Shown one piece after another: positions 1 to 11,972 of a stretch of 64,000 nt of DNA. The notes under the pieces are model-generated. The model saw only the letters and a program-made list of their open reading frames with translations. It did not search any database and was not told the origin of the DNA. The stretch spans positions 8,478,041 through 8,542,040 of the forward strand of contig CM038917.1 in assembly GCA_021904315.1 (NCBI GenBank). The letters run 5' to 3'. Position 1 is the stretch's first letter, and every line of letters starts with the position of its first letter. The DNA comes from Sphagnum magellanicum. Lineage: Eukaryota > Streptophyta > Sphagnopsida > Sphagnales > Sphagnaceae. The position numbers and the translations under genes are program-made.

Positions 1-1
1 G

Positions 2-936
2 TGCAACGATGTGTATGGGATGCAGATGAGGAAAGAAGGTGATGTTAGTGAGGTGGTAGAAGGTGTTGGGACCAAATTTGTGATGAATCCAACCTTAAGG
101 GACCTAGCCCACCAATATGTATTAACCAACATATCAATTATGACACCTTGGATGGAGTAAGCACAAAGTTACAAACCTTTTTTTTTGAGCTTGAACATGA
201 TTTGATTTTTATTAAGTGTTCAAAAGTTTTTTTGAAATTTCAGTTTCTTGAAATACCATATGATAACCCACTAATATATGGACTTTGTTATTAGTGTAGG
301 AAGTGGAAATTGGAACAAGTTTTCAATGCTAACACGCCCTCTTTCATCAAGTGGGTGAAAGATATTGTGCATGGGGCACCAATTGATCCAGGACACCCTA
401 AAAATATAGATGGGGTGCATTTATGTTAGAGACCTTCTCATATTGCTTCAATATTTGACCAACCAACTAATGATGTGACAAATGTTTCTATGCATTATGT
501 TAGCATTTTGAAAGATATTCTTAGGCTGGATTACGATTTAGTGCATACCCTTATCAACCTTTTTAGGTGTGAATGGGTGAAATGAAAAGACAATTGAGGT
601 AATCCAACTTATGTTTGAGATGAAGTTGGATTCCTCACTATTAACTTTCGCCACAAGTTGCTAATCATGTTTGAACCATTTATTATCCCTTCTCAAGTAA
701 CCCAAATGTTTTTTTCTGATGACATTAAGAGGCCATGTTGGAAGGTTGTGTTAAGGAAGGAGGCTCATTCTAGGAGAGAAATGTTTGGCATAAAAGATGT
801 GTTCATTATGACAACTTTAGAAACAAATGGTTTAAGTGTTCCAATCATAGTTTCTCCACCACCAAATAATGTTTCCTTAATAGGAGCCATTGAATTATCA
901 AACCAAGATCATTTTTTAGCATGTGCCAAATTTTGA
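2..936 (+). pseudogene. CACTA (En/Spm-type) transposase gene, 3' end, decayed
   Basis: This is the C-terminal part of a TNP2/TNPD-like CACTA transposase; the gene enters from outside the window. Exon 1 reads 2-156. A GT-AG intron fits 157-299 (donor GTAAGC, acceptor GTGTAG), and removing it joins the frame exactly into an exon starting at 300. The second exon matches my memory of the DUF4216-type domain of CACTA proteins: a segment reading RCEWVK near residue 80 of the exon, then GNPTYV, then PFIIPSQVTQMFFSDD and WKVVLRKE (about 667-770). The frame is broken by one TAG near 427 and three TGA codons between about 580 and 625, so it cannot be functional. The last open piece runs 658-936. I saw no CACTA terminal repeat downstream of it. 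The family call is fairly sure; it rests on recognised motifs, not a search. Confidence 0.72.
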
Positions 937-2280
937 GATGATAATGTTTAGCTTCATACTCTAGCATTTTATTTGGAATATGTATTAAATGGAATGATTT
1001 TGAATTTTGCACATTTTTGTATTGTTGGATTATGTTCATTAGTCACCTTTTTAAAATTTTGGTAGAATTTTTTTTGAAATGTTAATCTTTTTATTAAAAA
1101 CCCCTAATAAAATTGAGTATCAATTTAGTATACTAGATTAAGTAGATTTTATGTCAAACTGTCACAAGGAAATCAATGTTATTGGATTTATATCAATTTC
1201 CAAGTGAAGGCTCCTATCTTAATCCATTTCAAAATAGAAACAAAACATTTAATAATCTTTCCTATGTTATTAGGATGAAAGTAAAATTGTCATGTTCTAG
1301 TGTCATTTGGCTATCATATAAGCATGCAGTATTATAATGCAAATCCATGTCATAAAATCCTATGGGCCCCACAAGTATGCATACAAAGAATAACCCAAAG
1401 TCATTTTGTAGACATAAAGCCATGTCACACAAAAGTGATGACATGTCACAAAATATAGTGGGTCCCCACAAATATCCATTATTAAATCAAAAGTCATTTT
1501 GTAGACATAATTCCATGCCACGTAGTGATGCTCATGTGTGATAGTGGTTAGTATTACCTACAAAACCCTTAGATAACATAAAATTACAACTTAGTATTTA
1601 CGAGTCAAACAAATATTCCACACCATGTATAGTACAATTAATATCCAATCAATTTTGTCACATTTATGGATATGTGACATCTGGAATTTCCATGTCATCT
1701 TTTTAAATATTTAATGAACCAACTGTAATCAAAATGGATGAAAAATGGTCAACAAAAACATAATGAATAAAGTTCATCAATGTTATCACATCCATGAGTT
1801 GTATTTAAGTTGTACATTTGACGACAATTACCTACATGTTGGAAATCAAGTTATTTTTTGTGATTGCAATCATTTATATAGTTATTGAGGACATAGCCAT
1901 TTGTTGACTAATTACAAAGGACAAGATTTCTTCTAATGTTTTCACAAACCATGGCTTGAACCTTTCAAAAGATCATAGCTAATGTGCACATTAAAGTTTT
2001 GCTCCATGAAATGTGTGTAAAATATAAATTACAAGCCCAGAAACACCACACACATAATTAGGCTTGAAATTATTTATATTAAACCTATTTAAGCATTGAT
2101 CCAAAATTTAGATTTTGCAAAAAAAAGATCATGGACAACAAAAAACACATTAGTAAATAAAAAAAACAAAACAACTAATTTGCATGAACACCATTTGATG
2201 TAGGAATGCAAGGAATTTTTGAATTAACAAAGAAAAATGGCGAGGAAAGTACCCATAATTAGGAATAGGCACCTTCCTTG
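937..2280. other. AT-rich spacer, nothing recognised
   Basis: This stretch is AT-rich, poor in CpG and full of stops in all frames. Short echoes such as CATGTCACA and ATTTTGTAGACATAA recur around 1390-1520, but there is no clear repeat unit, RNA gene or coding frame. Confidence 0.5.
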
Positions 2281-2289
2281 GCTAATCCG

Positions 2290-2935
2290 AAATAAGGAAC
2301 AATTCCTATGAATGAATTATATTGGAAAGTTATGAAGGAAATGATTGCCTTAGAAGTAACCATAAGGAATTTGAATTCCTTATCACATCCTACCATTCCT
2401 AGAAATGAAACAAATTTAAGGAAGGTCGTTCAAGAAAGGTGTGATTGCAAGTAATCGTAAGGAACCTACATTTTTTTAATCACATTTTAGCTAAGGAACC
2501 ATTCCTAAAAATGAAACAAAAAGGAAAGTGGTTTAGGAAAGGTGTGATTGGAAGTAACCATAAGGAATTTGCATTTTCCTTATCACACCTTAGCTAAGGA
2601 ACCATTCCTAGAAATGAAACAAAAAGGAAAGTGGTTTAGGAAAGGTGTGATTGGAAGTAACCATAAGGAATTTGCATTTTCCTTATCACACCTTAGCTAA
2701 AGAACCATTCCTAGAAATGAAACAAAAAGGAAAGTGGTTTAGGAAAGGTGTGATTGGAAGTAACCATAAGGAATTTGCATTTTCCTTATCACACCTTAGC
2801 TAAGGAACCATTCCTAGAAATGAAACATAAAGGAAAATGGTTCACGAAAAATGTGATTGCAAATAACCACAAGGAATTCTGAATAAACATCTTCCTTATC
2901 ACATTCTAGATTAAGAACAATTCATGCAAATGTCC
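2290..2935. repeat. Tandem minisatellite, 103-bp unit
   Basis: The phrase GAACCATTCCTAGAAATGAA recurs at 2496, 2599, 2702 and 2805, an exact 103-bp period. The central three units are almost identical. Flanking units from about 2290 and to about 2935 are more diverged but keep the same order: a CCTTATCACA block, GAACCATTCC, GGAAAGTGGTTTAGG, then GTGTGATTGGAAGTAACCA. About six units are visible. Identical centre and diverged edges is the usual pattern of unequal exchange. The AAGGAA/TTCCTT blocks make each unit weakly self-complementary. There is no coding potential. Confidence 0.9.
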
Positions 2936-3185
2936 TTTGACACCTAGACACATATTTGAAAATAAAAACTAGTCAAGAAAAGTCAATAACATTAGGAATT
3001 TACAACAAATCTAAGAAGGGTTTCATGGAACTTTCAACAAATTTGAAGTATAATGGTCTTAGAAATTGGAATCACCAATCCTAGAGCATACACACTCTTA
3101 CTAATAAGAAAGGAACATACATGAGATTCCAAAAGAAGGTGGGTAACATGTGATTCCAAAGACTTTAGAACTAGTCACCTCTTTA
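2936..3185. other. Spacer, nothing recognised
   Basis: Short AT-rich stretch between the 103-bp minisatellite and the coding relic; no repeat unit or open frame stands out. Confidence 0.4.
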
Positions 3186-3189
3186 TGAC

Positions 3190-3865
3190 ATCCTTCATGT
3201 TGGGGTTAACATGAGTTCTTTTGGTCCAATACTAGACAACCAACTCTTTGACATCAAAGGATAAAAATCTTTTCTCTTAACTTTGTCAGAGAAAGCCCAA
3301 AGGGCAATATCCATGTGGGATTCTAAACATAGTCTCCTTTCCATCCCCATTTGAAATTCCTATGGTGGATGCCTGTGAGTAAATTGGTTTGTCGTATGTT
3401 GGGAATGGAATCAACTGCCACCATTGGAATGACAACATTTCAAACACATTGGTCATTTTTTGAATGACAACCTTTAATGTGCTACCATCTTCTTGATAAG
3501 TTGTTCAATGTGTTTTGTGCATCTTCCAACTAACATAAAGTTGGCATTACATCATGCTAGATGAGGTTCTTCAAAATCTTTGGAAGTAGAATCTGTTGGT
3601 ATTCCAAACCTTTCTTTGAAGTTTGATGGAACCATTCCATTGTAATTTTTTCTATAGATCTTAAAGTTGACCTTTCTAGGTTAATAGTGTTTGTCTCCTA
3701 GATTGGTTCAGCAACAATAGCCAGAGCATTACACACAACATCTCTTTGTCGTTGTGTACACCTCCTTTGCCTTTCATTCTAGGCTAATTTTTTAGCTACT
3801 TTTCGTTCCAAATGTGTATGAGCGGCTTCACCATCTTGTGATCCATTTGTAGTGTGCACCATGTG
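3190..3865 (-). pseudogene. Decayed coding relic, unknown product
   Basis: The minus strand reads as protein-like sequence in two frames. From about 3860 down to 3490 it gives a charged, helix-like stretch with pieces such as HLERKVAKKLA, RDVVCNALAIVAEP and LRSIEKITMEWFHQT, broken by about five TAG codons. From about 3370 down to 3190 another frame gives MDIALWAFSDKVKRKDFYPL and SWLSSIGPKEL before more stops. The change of frame implies at least one indel or a lost intron. I do not recognise the family; a transposon-encoded protein is the likeliest source given the surroundings. The plus strand shows no comparable frame. Confidence 0.35.
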
Positions 3866-4890
3866 TATATCACTTTGTGAATATGGGAAACAGTCCCACT
3901 TTCAAATGACATACTGAATGTTTGACCCTATGGTAGTTCTATACAGTACATTCTAGGAAGTAAACAATAGTCAATTATATAATATATGGAAGATATTAGA
4001 AATTTAAAATGGGATAGAATTGACATTGGTGACAAAATTGAAACTTCATACAATTGCAACCGTAATTTCCATACATAATCCTTCACTTTCAATGGGCTTA
4101 GTATGGAAAAAAACATTCGTGACTTCAATATAATTAAATGGTTTCGTTCAATTGTCATGTTACTTTAAAATGTCAATATGTGAGTGTTAGACAAAACAAC
4201 TAAAGTGTTCTAGATTTTTGCAAATGGTGCACATAAGGGGTGCACTTTAATATAGTTACATTTTGAAACATTTTGTAAATTACAAAACTAAAAATCATTG
4301 AACCTTAGCTGCATGTGTTTCTTAGAAGTTCCTTCATGTAATTGGAACCTTAACCATCTAGTAATTTATTTGTAGGTTGAAACAATCCTTGCCCACATGT
4401 CCATGTGTTGGAAAAACAATTGTTAATTTGATGTTGTAACCAAAGAAATGAGATATTTAAATTAGACACTTGAACAATTAATACAGTCCATTCATATCTC
4501 ACAATGTAATTTGTGATTCACAGAGGTGTAAATATCATAGACAAAACTTGCATTGAAAGTTAACACAATCAAGCAAAAGATTTTTCATGCCAAGTATTAG
4601 GATTGCACCACTTGTTGCAAAAACCTTGAACATCATAATGTAAAGGTTCCAAATCTATCTTATGGCATATCTGTAATGAGAAACACACTAATATAAATAT
4701 CATGGATGGTAATGCACCAATGACATCCATTATTCAAGTGTTCCCTTTAATGTAGTAGGAAAATTTATGAAATTTTACCTATGGCAGCATACCAAAAAAC
4801 AAGTTTCTTGAAAGATGTATGAAGTTGCACCTTGTTGTTATTATGTTGAAAAATGGTTTTAATGTTGTTGTTATGGTGAAACTAATTCAT
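3866..4890. other. Spacer, nothing recognised
   Basis: AT-rich sequence with only short random open frames (the longest about 75 codons, low complexity). No repeat, RNA gene or homology was recognised. Confidence 0.45.
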
Positions 4891-4936
4891 TGTACCTCAA
4901 TGAAAGTAGTTCACTATATTTCAATGCTTGTAGGTT

Positions 4937-5088
4937 CACTACTAGAAATTTTGTCTTTTGCAACTTGTCTTATGCAACTAAAAAATCTCACATGCAACTA
5001 TTTTGGAGTTGCATGTAACATGTGTAGTTGCATGCGACATTTTTTAGTTGCATAATACAAGTTGCAAAAGACAAAATTTCTAGTAGTG
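4937..5088. mobile_element. CACTA-type MITE
   Basis: A 152-bp near-palindrome with ends CACTACTAGAAATTTTG and its complement CAAAATTTCTAGTAGTG. The inverted repeats pair for about 32 bp and continue imperfectly through repeated GTTGCAT/ATGCAAC motifs in the middle. The flanks are GTT on both sides (4934-4936 and 5089-5091), the 3-bp target duplication typical of CACTA transposons. It has no coding capacity, so it would be mobilised in trans by a CACTA transposase such as the one decayed at the left edge of this window. The target is a unit of the surrounding minisatellite. Confidence 0.88.
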
Positions 5089-5319
5089 GTTCCATGTTCA
5101 CAAGTCTGCACTTGACATACTCTTGGCAAGTAGTTCACTATACCTCAATGCCAATAGGCTCCATGTTCACAAGTCTCCACTTGACATATCTTGGCAAGTA
5201 GTTCCTATACCTCAATGTTATACTTCAATGCTAATAGGCTCCATGTTCACAAGTCTCCATTTGACATACTTTTAGCAAGTAGTTCACTATACTTCAATGT
5301 TGTACTTTAATGCTAGTAG

Positions 5320-6120
5320 TGTCGCAACCCCACTTTGAGGGAAGTGCGAGGTCGCCATTCACACTCTCGAAAATGGGACTTGGGAGTCCTCCGGGACTCC
5401 CAGAAACTTAGAGTGCGATTTCAGGGATCAAAACACCTTGCATTAAGGTGTTCTGTATGTCGTTGGAAAGGTCTTGAAGTGTAGATGTCCAAAATGGCCT
5501 CGCATGAGCCATTTGGACGTCTACAGCATAAGTTATGGTCAAAAGAAAGGCCGAGAATCAAACTAGCAATTTGACTCTCAACCACTAAAAATCGGGAATC
5601 GACCCAATCCCGGTGCATGCAGGTGAAGTGCAACACACCATTGGAAAGCTCTCAAAGACCTCGTCCCAATCGGAGCTCGGGGCGAGAAGTTATGAATGCA
5701 CAAAGTCCCGGGAGTCAAAATTGGGACAGTTTCGAAACTCCACTTTGGGAGTCCCGAGAAAAAGTGCCATTTGGATGCAAGTGCGGCGGCGAGACGCAGA
5801 GAATACTATATGAAGGAAGGTGGTGGCTTCCCCCGAGTCCGGGCCATGGTGAGTCAAGTGAGTCCAAGGTTGCCCATGGTTAGTCCCAACACTAAAAGGG
5901 TGCATAATGAATTCTAACCAACTTGTTGGTTGGATTTGGATGTAGGACCGAATAACTAAATAACTTGTCCCTCTTCCTAGTCTAATCCCGGAGCTTTCAG
6001 CACGCCCCTCTACCCCCTTTAGTGTTGGAAGCTGGGAGCGTGCCCCGAGTCTTTCCCAATTCCGCAACTTGAACAAGTTAGTCCCAACTTGGGACTAACC
6101 AAGGACTTGGGAGTGTGTCA
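5320..6120 (+). mobile_element. Solo-LTR-like repeat, copy A (intact ends)
   Basis: An 801-bp unit starting TGTCGCAACC and ending GTGTGTCA, flanked by AGTAG at 5315-5319 and 6121-6125. TG...CA ends with a perfect 5-bp target duplication are what an LTR retrotransposon leaves after its LTRs recombine. Three more copies lie in this window (two nested at 11.1-19.1 kb, one at 59.0-59.9 kb). I see no primer-binding site or polypurine tract in it, so a complete small element is unlikely. It contains open frames of up to 128 codons on either strand; they overlap, are not conserved between copies and are probably not genes. Which retrotransposon family it belongs to cannot be told from the LTR alone. 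Confidence 0.82.
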
Positions 6121-6255
6121 AGTAGGCTCCATGTTCACAAGTTTCCATTTGACATACTTTTAGCAAGTAGTTCACTGTATTTCAATGTTGTACCTTAATG
6201 CCAGTAGGCTCCATGTTCATAAGTCTAGCTTGACATACTCTTGATAGGTGTAGTG

Positions 6256-8365
6256 GCTTCATTTGACCTTATGCCAACCATGCCAAATTACCCATTTCTT
6301 GCTGCATAGACCAAAAACTTAAGAACCAGTTGTAATTTATCTTCCAAGTAATGCATACATCCTATAAACAAGGGCATCACCCACTATATTTCATAATAAG
6401 TAAAAGCTTACAAGATGAAACATTCATTCTCATTATTGTTAGTAAATGAATGACCTGCTATTTCTCATGCCACTATGGATTATAATTTATGTGTAGGCAA
6501 TGTCATTCTACAAATGAAAAAACCCTAATTGTCATTGAATAGGGTTTGAGACATTGAAAAAATGTGAGGTGATGGGACTAGATACTCACCTTGAACAATA
6601 AAAAAGGATGGCAAACATGTGGCGAAGGAAAGTAAACTAATGATAAACATAGATGCAACCCATTCTAGCTTTGTTCAAGATTCAATGTTGCTCACAACAA
6701 ATTGCAATAATAATAAAAAAACATCAAAAGCAAAAATGTCGAACTGAATGAACCTTTGAAATGGTATTCATGGATCACATTATAACTTCGTGCAAGATCA
6801 ATGAAGAAGAAATTGTAACCCTAATCCATTCAAACAAAAGTTATGAAACTTAACAAGTTTGATTCTAAAATATGAAGTTATGAAGAAATATCTAAAACTC
6901 TGCAACTAGGATTATTGCAAAAGGTTACAAAGCAAGTAATGGAAATCAAGCTTAACTTTGAAACACTATCATTCATCTTTGAACAAACATTGTTCTTTGA
7001 ACATCACGATACATGCAAAGACTTGCCACATTGTGCTTCCAAGAGTTTGACAACAAAAATCACCCTTGGGTAGAACTTTGACCACCATAGCCACCATCTT
7101 CTTTGGATCCACTGACCTAACCCAAAAAGGTGTAGGAACCCAACTCCATTAGAATCAACGGTGTTAATTATGTGGATCTTAAAATAGATGGTCATGATTA
7201 AACCACATCCACTATGTGCAAGAAGATGGGTATTAGGAAATGTGTTCCTAATACACATGGGTTCAAGGAATGCCATTTTAAAAAATAGTCCTTGTAATAC
7301 CCAAGATTTATTATTTTCATCAAATTAAACTTTAAACATATTGTATTTGGTATGCCGTAGGAGGGGCAATCAAAATGGAACAAAAAAAATTAAAATATTA
7401 TTCTTGATTCAAATGGCCCAAGTATAAGTGTATTTTTCCTAACAGTTAATTTCCCACCCAAAAATTCAATATGCATTTGTTTACATTATTAACATTCCCC
7501 TTCCCAAGAAAAATTCCTTGGGCATCTTAAAAAATGAAATAATAATTAAATGAAGTCTTCAAGGGTTCCTACTAGGTTCCTTTGTTTTCTTCGCCAAAAA
7601 ATGACTTTCTTGAAATATTTGGTTTAGGAACTTTGTAAGAACATCAAGGCTTGTCCAAATGATGACTAATATGCACCATTAGAATATTCATGAGGTGCAC
7701 CATGTAGAAATATAAACAAAACAACAAAATATCATAATACAAAATCAGGAATTAGTCATGAATCCAACCTCTTCAAGGAAAAAGAGGGTGTGACATTCCT
7801 AGTGGTACCACCTAATTGTACATACACTCGGGGTAGATTTTGGCAAGCCAACATTACATTAAAATGTTTAGTGATAAATAAAACTACATGTTGTTGGTTA
7901 CCATGTAAAATATTTGTTATAAGCCCACCATTTTAGGCAAGTAGGTAGTTACTTCTTATCCTTTGATTTTTGAATTGTATCACACACATAGACACTTGAA
8001 CTAACTTGTACATATAGAAGATTTTCTTTTAAATGTCACGTGATTTTTGTTTACACATTGGTCTTGAACATAAAAGCCCACATCAAGCATATGGAATTAA
8101 ACATCAATCATTGCAACAACATAGTTAAGGTGCAATTAATTTACCTTGGACAACTACCAAAGAATTTGTTTTGTTGGGTTGTTTTCCATGGGTTGAACTT
8201 AGAATTGTCACATATTAGATAGGTTCTAGAACATCATGTTCACAGTTGTCCAATTAAGTCCTTGAAACTATTATGAAAATTGACATAACCTACAAAACAA
8301 CCCCATAAGAAAACCAAACTACAAAATAACACTTGGATATACATGCAAAGTAATTTATCAGCATT
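6256..8365. other. AT-rich spacer, nothing firmly recognised
   Basis: Mostly stop-filled. Around 7004-7380 the minus strand has overlapping open frames of 60-90 codons, but composition and frame are inconsistent and I recognise no domain. This stretch could hold eroded downstream parts of the minus-strand gene at 8370-10423, but I cannot show it. Confidence 0.4.
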
Positions 8366-8369
8366 ATGT

Positions 8370-10423
8370 TTAGTTGTTGTAAAAGGAACTCAAGCCTCAT
8401 TCCCAAGAACGGAACATGAGATGTGGTTTGTAACCAAGTTTTTGACATACTTGTTTCCTTGTTCATTCAAGTCTACCACATCCTTTTCAACTTGGACCAG
8501 TGAAGCAAACTTGTTAAGAAGGTCCATGGTGTCATTAGGTGTGTAGTGTTTTGTAGACATTGTAGAAAGTTATTGCAAGTGTGGCATTGGGCATGACAGT
8601 GTTATACTACAAGGACTATGTTCCTTATCATAAGTATTGCCGATTAGTTTGCTTGAAATGGTGCCCACAATAGTGAACCTTCTTTCTTCATTTGAAGTTG
8701 ATCCAAGTCCAGTCAACCTATGCTCTATTTTTATTTCTTCTTCTACAATCAATCAATTAACATTGATTAAATCAAAAGAAACATAGTTTGCAACATTTAA
8801 TTCAAAATGATATAGTCACATGGCTTCACCATCATGCATGTAAATTGTTGTCATAAATCAAATGCTAACCTAACGATTCATGCACCTTGCAATTTCTTTC
8901 AATTCATTTAGTAACAAAACTTGTTATTCTTTTAGACCCATTTCTTGTGCTAGTAAAGTTAGGTCTTGATCAAGGTCTTTGAAGCCCCAACTAGACCACC
9001 ATTTAGGGTGTAGTCTTTGATTACAAACCTTGCATTTGTTGTTGGTTTTTAGGTGCTCCCCAAGACATGTTGGGTGGTAAGTATGTAGGCAATTAGTCAT
9101 AGCAATGTCAAAACAATGATACCATTGTCCACATATACCACATTTGTTGATGATAATCATATTGGGATTGTCAACTTAGGGCCCATCAAGATGTATAATA
9201 GGTTTAGGCCACAGTGACATGTCTCCACCTTTTTGCATTTGCAGTAATTTTTATGAGATTGTTGCCTCCTCCTTTTCCAAGCTTGTGAATTCCGAATTTG
9301 CTATTATGGAGGTTGATGACCTCCATTTGTGCATCATTGTATGCCACTTCTATCATGGTGGCTTGTTTAACCTTGTCCTCTAAAATCATTTGCTTGACTT
9401 CCAATCTTTGCTCCTAACACATATTCAACAATCCCACATCTATTTTAGTGCCACAAATTTCATGTTAATGCATGTAATATATATAGGCACCCCCAACTAT
9501 TCAACTAAAAATGCTTCCACAATGTAACAACCATCTAATTCCACATAGCCCTTGTGCAATTGGTTCCAAGCTACAATTGAGGAATAAGGACATTGGATGG
9601 GATACAACATCACTGAAATGTAGTCCTTGTTATTGGGCTTTTGCTAGGACTTGCTCAGCTTCTCTTACTTCTATCTGAGTTTCTTCCATTTCTTTCTTCT
9701 TGTCATCAAAGTTGAATTTGATGCCCAATAATTTATTGGATGTAGTGGTTTCATCAACTTTTAGTGACCTAATCTTGGACATACACATAATACACAATTC
9801 TTTCTTTAACTCTAGGAGCTCATTAAATTTTTGGATCTCCTTAGGTCACACTCCATTAGGGCACTTACTCGTCATATAGGATGATTGCCCCATGTCAATT
9901 TTAAGAGTAACACAAAAGCCATCATCCAAACTTGGTTTTGATGTTGGCACTTGTGATTGTCCAACCTATAAACTAAGAAGCATACCCACACCATTATTTG
10001 ATATGTTTACTGTTTCATCTTTTTAAATTATAATTAGTCGCCCAATGCCATTTACTTCATCCTTGCACACGTTTTTTACTTTGTAGTAGATTTAGCTGCT
10101 TTAGCCCAATTTATTTCAATGCTCTTTGATTGGGTAGTGAAGCCACGCACATTCCATGTTGGCATTTCATTATTAGTAACAGAAGCTATCCCAAATACCT
10201 TCCAATAAATATCTTCCATACTTGTCTTATATTCCAACTTTAAGCCAAAGGATTTGATATTGTATTTCCTAGTTCTTTTAAACATAACAATACATTCCTC
10301 AACAATGAAGTTCAACACATAATTGTTTTCATAAATGGCATTGTGAATTTTATCACATTCCAAAAGGATCCATTTTCTACAATGTGCATGGCACCAATTG
10401 CTATAAGCAAACATAATCTTCAC
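8370..10423 (-). pseudogene. Decayed gene with RING-like zinc finger
   Basis: Several consecutive minus-strand segments read as ordinary protein. 10423-10076 is open for 115 codons. About 10050-9540 follows, with a charged EIQKFNELLELKKEL coiled-coil-like piece and several stops. Then 9404-9204 is open for 66 codons, 9160-8924 for 78 codons, and 8752-8570 and 8555-8370 continue. The 8924-9160 piece carries a zinc-finger pattern: CGIC, then CLHTYHPTCL about 13 residues later, then CKVC, followed by LHPKWW..SWGF. This Cys/His order resembles RING-H2 or PHD fingers, which bind zinc and often recruit E2 enzymes or chromatin. The pieces lie in different frames, so introns, indels or both separate them. 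I do not recognise the whole protein; a multicopy transposon-associated family is my guess. It is certainly broken as written. Confidence 0.5.
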
Positions 10424-11137
10424 ATGTCAGAAAAGAAAGTATCGATAATAACCCAAATGTGGGTTTTATAATGGACCCACCCACTTGAGTTTTGAAATGA
10501 TGCAGATGTGGGCCTGAACTAATTTCAATTGCCATCAATTGCCTAAAAGGCTAAGATTTGGGCCCCAAGTCCTAAACAATTGGCCTTGATCACAAGGCAA
10601 TTGAAATGATTTAGTTGCCATTTGATGTCATTGCAGGTCATTAGATGGTGACCAAAATAAGTTTGGTTTTTTTTTGTCACCTAATGGAACTTGGTGGCGA
10701 TTGAACCTATTTCAATCACTATCTTGAACTGTAAACCAACTTCAAGTTGACTCAAATTAATTTCAATTACCATTAGGTAGTTGGAATGTCCCCAATTCAT
10801 TTTGGCCATCTAATCGCAATGAAAATTGATTTTGGCCACCATTAGGTAACTTGAATGACCTCAACTCATTTCGGCCATTCAATGGTAACATAAATCCATT
10901 TTAATTGCCACCTTTTGTATATAAAGGGTTTGAAAATGCAAATTGATTTTTTTTTTGGTGTCTACAACTTAAATTATCTTTTGACAATTGGTGCAATATA
11001 TTTGGTAGAAAGTGCTTGGACCTTAAAACAATTTGGGTTATCTTTATGTTTTGGCCATTGCCAATCATGTTAAATAATCAAGATGAAGGCTTGAGGGGAG
11101 ACTAGGCTGAGTCAAACATCACACTTAATGACAAATC
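10424..11137. repeat. Degenerate short tandem repeat, about 70 bp period
   Basis: Between about 10505 and 10920 the phrases CAATTGCCAT, TTGGAATG, CCAATTCATTTTGGCCA and ACCATTAGGTA recur. For example, TTGGAATGTCCCCAATTCATTTTGG at about 10781 and a close variant at about 10851 are some 70 bp apart. The array is strongly decayed. The remainder, to 11137, shows nothing recognisable. Confidence 0.4.
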
Positions 11138-11972
11138 GGACATACCCCCAAACTCCTTGATCGACACAACTATGCGCCTAAAGGTAAAATAATGATAGAA
11201 AAAGGAGTTGGGGTATGCTCTTTGACTTGTAACACTTTGAGGGTAGAGGGGTGCATTGGAGCTCTAGGATGGGGACTATGATGAATGACAAGTGGGTTAA
11301 TTATTCACATAGACTTGCACAAACCAAACAATAAGTTGGTTAGTGTGTAGTTGGAGCTTTTATGATGCATGGACGAGCCATGGGCATACACAGATTCATA
11401 AGTGTTACAACCCTAGCCTTGGGGTCACGACCAAGGTAAGGGCTTGCAAAGGTGCAGGCCAAGAATGAAACCCGAGAGTCACATTTCATGTTATTGGGAG
11501 TGTAGGAAAGTGTGAGGGAATGAACCCACACACTCCCAAGTGGGCTCCCACTTTGGGAATTGGAGTTCCAATGGATTTTCGAATATTCAAAAGGAAATTG
11601 CAAGGGTTAAAATTCATTAGATTGAAGAGGTTATATACCATTGAAAATTTCTTGAGACTTAGATGTCTAAAATGTGCTTGCATAACTCATTTGGACATTT
11701 ACAACATAAGTTATGGCCAAAAAAAAGGCTAAAAGTCAAAGTGCCAATTTGATTCTTGACCACTAAAAGTCAGGAATCGCCTTGACTTACTTTCGTGCAG
11801 GTGGCATGCCATATATCGTTGGAAAGTTCTTGACAAGGGCTACAACTTTTCTTGAAACTTCATTTCAATCAGAGGTTTGCATAAAAAGTTATGGGCCTCC
11901 AAAGTCGCAAGAGTCCCAATTTGGGGAATTTTGGGACTCCTAAGGACAAAATGACATTTGGGTGCAAGCCCT

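Larger units (their letters stand above)
4890..6255. repeat. Tandem minisatellite (about 70-90 bp), twice interrupted
   Basis: Units contain GGCTCCATGTTCACAAG, then CTTGACATAC, then GCAAGTAGTTCACTAT, then CTCAATG. Copies lie near 4900-4936, 5089-5160, 5160-5235, 5235-5319, 6121-6210 and 6210-6250. Unit length varies from about 70 to 90 bp through small indels. The array is broken by a CACTA-type MITE at 4937-5088 and by a solo-LTR-like repeat at 5320-6120. Unit sequence resumes in register after both, so the array is older than the insertions. Confidence 0.8.

Noticed and set aside
5421..6076. Overlapping open frames of 66-128 codons on both strands
   Set aside because: They lie inside solo-LTR copy A, overlap each other on opposite strands, are not conserved in copies B-D and have no domain.
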